Part shown: one piece after another, positions 57,766 to 64,000 of the stretch | Layout: each line of letters opens with the position of its first letter | How positions within the stretch are numbered: the stretch's first letter is position 1 | NCBI RefSeq assembly: GCF_958298935.1 | Contig: NC_084941.1 | Location: forward strand, 12,622,001-12,686,000 | Direction of reading: 5' to 3' | Source of the DNA: Phragmites australis | Lineage: Eukaryota > Streptophyta > Magnoliopsida > Poales > Poaceae | DNA length: 64,000 nucleotides | Program-made: the position numbers and the translations under genes | Notes under the pieces: generated by a model | Seen by the model: only the letters and a program-made list of their open reading frames with translations | What the model was told of the DNA's origin: nothing | Database searches by the model: none

Positions 57766-58182
57766 CACAGGGTCCTAATGCTGTACCTAATGTCTGAAAA
57801 TGGTGTTAGATTGTTTAATGTGGCTCATATAACACATAGAATAAAAAACATGACAAATTATAACTGACACAATAATGTGAGCACCTTCGAGGGATGATAG
57901 CAACATGTATTGCTCAGATCTCGTGAAAAGTAATGCAGTTATTATCGGACTTGATCAGACAACCTAGAAAATTTTGGTTATGATTTGGTGGTAGCAGCAC
58001 ATATAAATACTTAAAAGGCCGTTCAACTTATATTTATGTGCTGCCTGATTACCATAACTTTGGTGGCTAGGAGAAAGTAGTTGTGGACACTAGCTGCTAT
58101 GATTAAATTGTGATCTTCATCATCTGAGCTGGTGAAGACACGTAGGAATAAAATGTGCAAGATTCAAAGTCAATAAATATAC

Positions 58183-58325
58183 CTGTTGTTTTTCAGTGTG
58201 ATCTCCCTAATCCCTTAAGGGTAAAAGGTGTCATGGTCTAGAGGGTCGACATGGGCAACTACGGCTACCATGTCGACTAATGAACTATTGGGCTTCCTCA
58301 AAGCATCATCCAGTGACACAAAGAG
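58183..58325 (-). pseudogene. Exon-like segment, possibly OB-fold (RPA-like)
   Basis: Acceptor tttgtag, then LFVSLDDALRKPNSSLVDMV and AVVAHVDPLDHDTFYP, a TAA, and GIREITLKNN before a gtatat donor. The pattern (D-MV-VV-HVDP...REITLKNN) recalls the OB-fold of RPA70-like proteins, but the match is from memory and weak. One stop codon inside suggests a pseudogene. Confidence 0.3.
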
Positions 58326-58329
58326 CTAC

Positions 58330-59408
58330 AAATGAAATCATTTGGGTGTGCTGACTAATAAAACAAAAAAGGAACCATAAAATATGGCATTGAATTAACA
58401 AGAATGAAAAATCAGAATTAGAATTATAAGAAAGGGATCTCAATTTTATTGTCACAAAGACGATGTTTTTTTTGTTAATTTCACATTCACCACTTTAGTT
58501 GTTAAAGTAAAGATTGATAGATTAAAGGGCGCGTCTTATACACGAGCCCAAGGAGTTGTGTAGGATAAGAAACGGGCAACAACTGAAACAAGGGACATTG
58601 ATAGGTACAGGAAAATAAGATGGGACAAGCAAACATGGGCTGAGGAAAGAACTAAAAACAAGAAAGATGAGCTGTCGAAAGTTGCAGAAAAAGAGCAAGG
58701 ATGACAAAAGAATGTTCTCTTTGCCGATAACAAGTTCAAAGACCATGCTTTGTACATGGTAATACAAGTAATTTGCAGACATATTATATTAACGAATAGA
58801 AGAAAATTGTACAATAAAACTAAGATTTGTCCCATCAAAGAAGTCTAAATCTAGTAAAGTTATCCAATACAAACTCATGTGAAGGTCAGAACCAAAAGGA
58901 ACAACTAATTAACAAAGTACATCTTTTATTGTATTGACTTCTGAGCAATCAGTTTCTCAAGCAACCAAGAACATAAAAAAGAATGACAATCTCTGCTTGA
59001 ACATAAAAAATTGTATGTTTCAGAATTAAAGAATTTATACATAAATATAATTAGAAAGAAAAATGGTAGTACCTGAATAATCTACGCTTCAACTAAAACC
59101 GGCCATGGAACAGAGCAAGCTAGGAGGACATATATATTGGATTTGTAGGAGAACTGCGAATTAACAGAAAGGAAGGTAAAATGTCTTTCCAAGTGGAGTT
59201 GCAAAATGCTAAAAGAAAATATGAAAAATATAAAAATACTGTAATGAAAAATTCTAGGTAAAGATCTTTCAAATGCTGAGCTGTAGGGAAGATAAACATG
59301 GACTGCTAGAAATAAGTCCAGGCTGTTGCTACCCAAGAATCACAAATGCAAAACAGGATATACCCTGTAGATTGAACATCGAAGGAATGTGGGGATGGAG
59401 ACACTACC
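58330..59408. other. AT-rich non-coding sequence
   Basis: No supported gene. Short minus-strand ORFs lack domains. Confidence 0.5.
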
Positions 59409-59714
59409 TTAGGGGAGAAGGTGCTTGACAGGAAGGAGCAAGACAATACCTCTTCGTCGTCCCCTTTGTCGGTAGGGTGCGCGGTGGCGGTAGGGGCGTC
59501 GACCTCCCGACTGGGGCATGGAGATCGGAGGAGCCATGCACCAGTCGTAGATGAATTGGAAGCAAAGTGGGCAGAGATTTGGGCGGGAACGTGGGCAGAG
59601 ATTTGGGCAGGAACGGCTTCGTGAGATGACGCTTAGCATCGTGGTTGATGGGGCGTGGTCGTGCGACGCGGTGTGCTTCAGGCTGGGAGGGGCCGCAACA
59701 ACAGACATGTTCAC
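59409..59714 (-). CDS. Unrecognised first-exon-like ORF
   Basis: A locally GC-rich segment, 101 codons from ATG 59714, MNMSVVAAPPSLKHTASHDH, with a repeated SCPNLCPRSRPNLCP motif from a short tandem duplication (gagatttgggc-ggaacg units). It may be the start of the decayed minus-strand gene to its left. No family assigned. Confidence 0.25.
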   Translation of the reverse strand: MNMSVVAAPPSLKHTASHDHAPSTTMLSVISRSRSCPNLCPRSRPNLCPLCFQFIYDWCMAPPISMPQSGGRRPYRHRAPYRQRGRRRGIVLLLPVKHLLP

Positions 59715-59759
59715 CTACAACCGTGCGCCGATTAAAAGTGGAAGGAGGTGAAATAACAG

Positions 59760-60390
59760 ATGGAGATGTGTAGTATGGAGGGAAGGAGGTGAAATAACAT
59801 ATGAAAGGAGACGTCTAGTATTAAAGACAAATAATAGGTGATTAACGTGATTGATTATTTCCATATGCGAACATGATTATTATTTTCATACGCGAACAGG
59901 TAGGAAGACATGACGTAAGAATGCGCAGGGAGGAGTTGGATTCAATATGGAGATGTTGGAGGGGGTGCTCAACACCAAACACATTCGTGGCTTTACAGTT
60001 TAGATTTTAAGCCTTCTAAGGGCAGATTGGTTGGTTCACAAAATTAAGCTTATCATGCACGTCAACATATTCTGGACACTCTTCTTTTTTTCGTTGATAA
60101 GGTATCTGGATTGTTATGCATAATTTGGTGGATTTAGGAGGGTCTTGGGGGAATATGGAGGATATATACATGCACAATTGTACAGCTCGATCCTTGTAGC
60201 GTATGTGCCTTTGATTTTGTTGTGATATATTATTTACAATTATTTGCTTGATTGCTTCATCTGTTTCTAAAACTTATGGTCATATGAGACCAGACTAATT
60301 AGTTGGGATAAGTTTTTTATTTTGAAAATGCTCCTCTTGACACGTCCGATGCATCGGACGTATGGTCCGCTTAGCTCACAGTATTATTGG
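59760..60390. other. Non-coding sequence
   Basis: 59740-59800 has two copies of ggaggtgaaataaca. Nothing else is seen. Confidence 0.5.
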
Positions 60391-60404
60391 GTCGGCCCAA
60401 AAAT

Positions 60405-60830
60405 ATTTTCGCATCTTCAATATTTTAAACATTCAAATTTAATGTTTCAGATGTTATAAAAATTTGTTATCTTAGTTATTTTCATATGTTGTATCTCGGG
60501 AATTTCTTGCGTATAGATCCGGACCCTAAAAAATTATCCATTTGAGTTAATTTCTTTATATCTTCAATATTTCAGACGTTCAAATTTAATGTTTTAGACA
60601 TTATGAAAAATTGTTGCAGAAGTTCTTCGAGAATGTTGCATCTCGAAATCTTTTGTGTACAGATCCGGATAAAAAAATTATCCATTCGAGTTAATTCCTA
60701 TATGTTCGTATCTCCAATGTTTCAGACATTCAAATTGAATGTTTCAGACGTTATAGAATTTTGTTGCAGAAGTTATTTTTTATGTTGCATCTCGGAATAT
60801 AGGAATTAACTCAAATGGATAATTTTTTTT
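60405..60830. repeat. Three-unit tandem repeat (about 143 bp)
   Basis: Units share atcttcaatatttcagacgt, tgttgcagaagtt and gatccggataaaaaaattat words, starting near 60405, 60551 and 60693. The last unit ends in an inverted copy of the aattatccattcgagttaat block. Confidence 0.75.
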
Positions 60831-60839
60831 CAGATCTAT

Positions 60840-61538
60840 ATGCTTTTTTGGTGCATTATTTTATATTGTGAATGTTGATTTCAAATATTGCAGATATTAA
60901 TCTTCGATAGTACGACAGACAGTTACAACGTTGGATATATCGGACGTCCAGACATTAGCTTTGCCGTTTTCATTTACCAGCGCAGATTTATTTCTCCCTT
61001 ATGTGCCATCCATTGTCCTACTGACGTATGGGTCCTAACCCATGACACAATCATGAATTTCGTCAAATTGCAATGGCTAATAAGTAGTGTATCCTAATTG
61101 GTTGGTTCATATAATAGGCGTCTTATCTTAGTATTCCTATATTTTTCCTGTTAGAAGGAATACAGCCACACCAGATTCATTTATGATTTTCAGTATCAAG
61201 AAAATGCAAGTTGCAGGTGGGTTTCATTCATAAACATCTTTGGAGTGAAGAACAAGTCTTGCCCATCAAGAATCAAATTGTATATTTGATTCTTGTGTGT
61301 CTCACCGGAGCAGAAATTTTTTTAAGTAGTAGGCGACATATGGTTAATAATGAGGTGTCTGTGATGACTTCGACAATCTCTAAGCTCCTTATCTTTAGTT
61401 TTCAGTAGATATTGTATGAATACATAAATATGGTGGTATAAGAATGTGCATATATCTATGTATTGTACTGGTATTTCTAAAAACAATTTCGGAGCGAAGC
61501 CTGCAAGCTGCACGGAATGGCCCAATATTACTACCACC
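60840..61538. other. Non-coding AT-rich sequence
   Basis: A short plus-strand ORF (61211-61408) has no recognisable domain. Confidence 0.45.
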
Positions 61539-62514
61539 TAGGGGTGGCAACGGGTTGGGTTGGAACTAGGTGAGTGAGAACACACCCGACCCGAAACCCA
61601 AAATACCAAACCCGACCCGACCCCGATATTCATATCGGGTGCAAAAGTACCCCTGACCCCGACGGGGGACCCGACCCGAGACGTCGGCCTCTTCTGCCGC
61701 GAGCAAGCAGCCTCCTCTGTCGTGCTGGGTCGCACGGGCCTCTTCCGGTGAGCAAGCAGCCTCCTCTTCCGTGCCACACAGCAATGTCACACGGGCCTCC
61801 TCTACACCATGTAGCACGGGCCTCCGCCGGTGAGCGAGCGGCCTCCTCTGCCACGCTGCCGCGTCGCACATGCCTCCTTCTCCTCCGCGCCGCATCACAC
61901 GGGCCTCCATCGGCGAGAGAGCATCCTCCTCCATTGTGTCGCCACATCGCACGGGCCTCCGCCGGTGAGCGAACGGCCAACTCTGCCGCGCTGCATCGCA
62001 CGGGCTCGGGGCTTCAGGCGGTGGCCTCCTCCCCTGGCGAGCGAGGGCACAGGCTTGGGCGGCGGCCTCCTCGGCCGGTGAGTGAGGGCTCGACCTCGGG
62101 CGATGGCCTCCTCCGCCGTGTCGTGTTGCACAGTCTCAGGGCCTCGAGCGGCAGCCTCCTCCGCCGGCAAGCAAGGGCACGGGCTCGAGCGGCGGCCTCC
62201 TCAGGCGACGAGCTCAGGCGCGAGCTCCGGCAATGGCTTCCTTTGCCGGTGAGCGAGGGCGCAAGCTTGGGCGGCGGAACCGGCGAGCGAGCGCAATGTT
62301 TCGGATCTAGTCTGTGGTCCAGATTAGACAGAATCAAACTGATGCATCAAGATTTCGAGCCCCGTGGGACACCCGTGAGTGCAAAATGCAAGACGGACCT
62401 GAACCCGACTAGATGGCCCCACGGGGCATTTTTAACATTCAAACCTACCTCTGCTAGATTAAAACTCGTATGACCTAACCCAACCTAATCCAACCTAGCC
62501 CACTACCATCCTTA
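61539..62514. mobile_element. hAT-like non-autonomous element with internal minisatellite
   Basis: The left end taggggtggcaacgggttgg and the right end (minus) taaggatggtagtgggctagg are imperfect inverted repeats. The flanking octamers ctaccacc and cgaccgcc match at 6 of 8 positions, consistent with an aged hAT duplication. Subterminal gacccgacccga words are followed by a GC-rich array of cacgggcctccgccggtgag units (about 61730-62280). The long ORFs here come from the array. Confidence 0.65.
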
Positions 62515-62540
62515 CGACCGCCGGCCTACTCGGTCCCGCA

Positions 62541-62911
62541 ATGAAAAGAAAAGAATGGAATTTCTACTCAGCCGCGTGGGCCACAAACAGCCGCGCGGCA
62601 CTACGAATCCGTTACGGATTGCGACGAAGTGGCGGGGTCGACGGACAAGGACCCAAGCACTCGCAGTCGCCGCCGCGGCGCTGCTCTACAGCTTCCCCGT
62701 CCTCGGCATGTCGCGGAGCTCCCAGATCGGGCTCTCGCAGGGCGCGGGCTTGGAGCTGGTCATCGCCGGGGTTCAAGTGAAGAGGTGGTGCTGCCCCGTG
62801 CACCCCCGGACCTGCCGACCGGCAGGAATCCCGAGCGGCAGGAGAGTGATCTTTGCTGACGAGGCGCGCATATTGATATTACACACTGATGCGTCTGTCC
62901 TGCCCTGCAGA
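62541..62911 (+). CDS. Unrecognised short ORF region
   Basis: A GC-rich patch open in two plus frames. One (from 62555) has a hydrophobic run QALAVAAAALLYSFPVLGMS followed by QIGLSQGAGLELVIAGVQV, which could be a first exon with a membrane segment. There is no homology I can name and the boundaries are uncertain. Confidence 0.3.
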
Positions 62912-62929
62912 TAAGTTTTATACGCGTGC

Positions 62930-63589
62930 ATCCATATACTCGGCTCACAAATAATTGTTGTGCTCGAATATGCACGTAACAGTGACAAAAGATACTGTAC
63001 ATGCTTAATGTCCATTCTAGGAGTTGATTGCGCATTTTATATAGGACAACACGAAAACCAACGGTCGTAGTAATACCTTTTCCCTATCCTCAACAAAGAT
63101 GGATGGGTTGCAAAGCACCTGTCACGAGGAACGGATCAACACCACCATACGCTATATAGTCTATACGTGATAGATCCTTATGGCCTTGACCAATGACGAG
63201 GTTGACTTGGCTAATGGACAGGATATTTTCTTTTCTTTACTTTGTTGAAAGTCTCTTCCTTTATTTTCTTTATGCGCTGCAGTGCATAATCCGAGTAGGC
63301 AATGATATTCCGTGGATTTGAAGTTGGCATAAAAGAATGCGGTGGAGGCCTGAGTGGTTTCAATCGTAAAATTTGTAGGTGTGGATTTGATGGTACGTGC
63401 GTGTGCACCTTATAATCAGAAAAATAAAATTAATAAAAATACTCTTTTCGACAAGAGCAATCAATTTTAGTTCAGTTCTTATAATGGCCTAGATACTAGG
63501 CTTTTTTATTTATATATTTTTTAATTTAAACATTGCAAAATTATGTGGCTATTTTAAAAAAATACAAAACTAGGTGCTTCTCAAAGTAA
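62930..63589. other. Non-coding sequence
   Basis: AT-rich with no gene or repeat recognised. Confidence 0.5.
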
Positions 63590-64000
63590 AAATTGCTCAT
63601 CCAACATGCGTTCAATTTAAAAATCATAAAAAGATCACGCTCTAATGCTCTCAACCTTCAAAACACTATTGAAACAGTTATAAAAATTCTAAAAAACATT
63701 TGTGGTGCAGAGGATGCTATAATTTAGCACTTCACAAAATTTTAACTCAAACAATTACTTATACAATAAGAAACAAAAAAGATAAATTTAAGCATCTCTG
63801 AAAATTGTCTTTTTCATTTCTTACTTATAGGTCATATTTTTGTCCAAAATTTTATGTAGCACTATATGTTAGCATACTCTACAATGCAAATTTTTTTTCT
63901 GAATTTTTCATAACTATTTTTTTAGTGTTTTGAAGGTTGAGAGCATTACAATGCGGTATTTTTATGATTTTTAAACATATAGCCTGTTGGATGGGCAACT
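63590..64000. repeat. Large inverted repeat (foldback/MITE-like) reaching the window edge
   Basis: The left arm aaattgctcatccaac...atgctctcaaccttcaaaac is matched on minus by agttgcccatccaac...atgctctcaaccttcaaaac ending at 64000. Inner parts (acaaaatttt..., aataagaaacaaaaaaga) also pair, so the whole 410 bp can fold into a hairpin centred near 63795. It may extend past the window. Confidence 0.75.

Noticed and set aside
61574..62473. 299-codon plus-strand open frame
   Set aside because: It is generated by the GC-rich minisatellite inside a hAT-like element. Several other frames of both strands are open as well and the protein is repetitive Arg/Pro/Ser sequence.

Overview
The window is nuclear DNA of a grass (Poaceae). 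It is AT-rich and intron-containing, with small GC-rich islands at gene starts. Most of it consists of nested plant transposable elements. The species cannot be named from the sequence; the element types (Tat-lineage Ty3 with an antisense gene, a gag-only copia-like element, CACTA, hAT, a MULE carrying a ULP1-like gene, GRF-type zinc-finger repeats) are those of grass genomes. No bacterial gene organisation, rRNA, tRNA or CRISPR array was seen.

Layout. 1-3.5 kb: 5' end of a minus-strand host gene, an SPT20-domain / PHYTOCHROME-DEPENDENT LATE-FLOWERING (PHL)-like gene. Four coding exons join in frame, the start codon is at 2987, and the rest runs off the left edge. 3.5-5.8 kb: intergenic. 5.8-13.9 kb: a complete minus-strand LTR element with gag but no pol (TR-GAG type), itself split by a 1.28-kb solo LTR with TSD ttggc. 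13.9-16 kb: intergenic with two long AT microsatellites. 16.2-19.5 kb: remnants of a hAT transposase and of a Ty1/copia pol. 19.5-23.2 kb: a non-autonomous CACTA element (TSD gtg) whose 3' part and flank are tandemly duplicated; a hAT-like element (TSD ggtgaggg) sits at the start of the second copy. 23.1-24.4 kb: unrecognised minus-strand coding-like exons. 24.4-32.7 kb: a MULE-like element bounded by hairpin-forming inverted ends. It carries a decayed plant-mobile-domain/ULP1-like gene on + and FAR1/MURA-like fragments on -. 32.8-35.4 kb: a cluster of broken GRF zinc-finger-type genes. 35.4-39.7 kb: a coding exon split by a 1.5-kb solo LTR (TSD gataa), a truncated LTR of the TR-GAG family, and CACTA-like subterminal repeats. 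40.2-54.6 kb: a structurally complete 14.3-kb Ty3/gypsy Tat-lineage element (TSD gtttt). It has a degenerate gag, protease, RT, RNase H, a second archaeal-type RNase H and integrase on +, and downstream a spliced antisense gene with a Transposase_28 domain and its own TATA box, interrupted by another solo LTR (TSD cagac). 54.6-60 kb: AT-rich DNA with broken minus-strand exons (ULP1-like, zf-4CXXC_R1/CDCA7-like, one unknown). 60-64 kb: a short tandem repeat, a second hAT-like element full of GC-rich minisatellite, an unrecognised ORF, and a large inverted repeat that reaches the right edge.

Functionally, only the PHL/SPT20-like gene looks like a working host gene. Almost every element gene has stops, frameshifts or lost catalytic residues. 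The nesting allows a relative history: TR-GAG before its solo LTR; CACTA before the tandem duplication before the hAT insertion; the Tat element before the solo LTR in its antisense gene.
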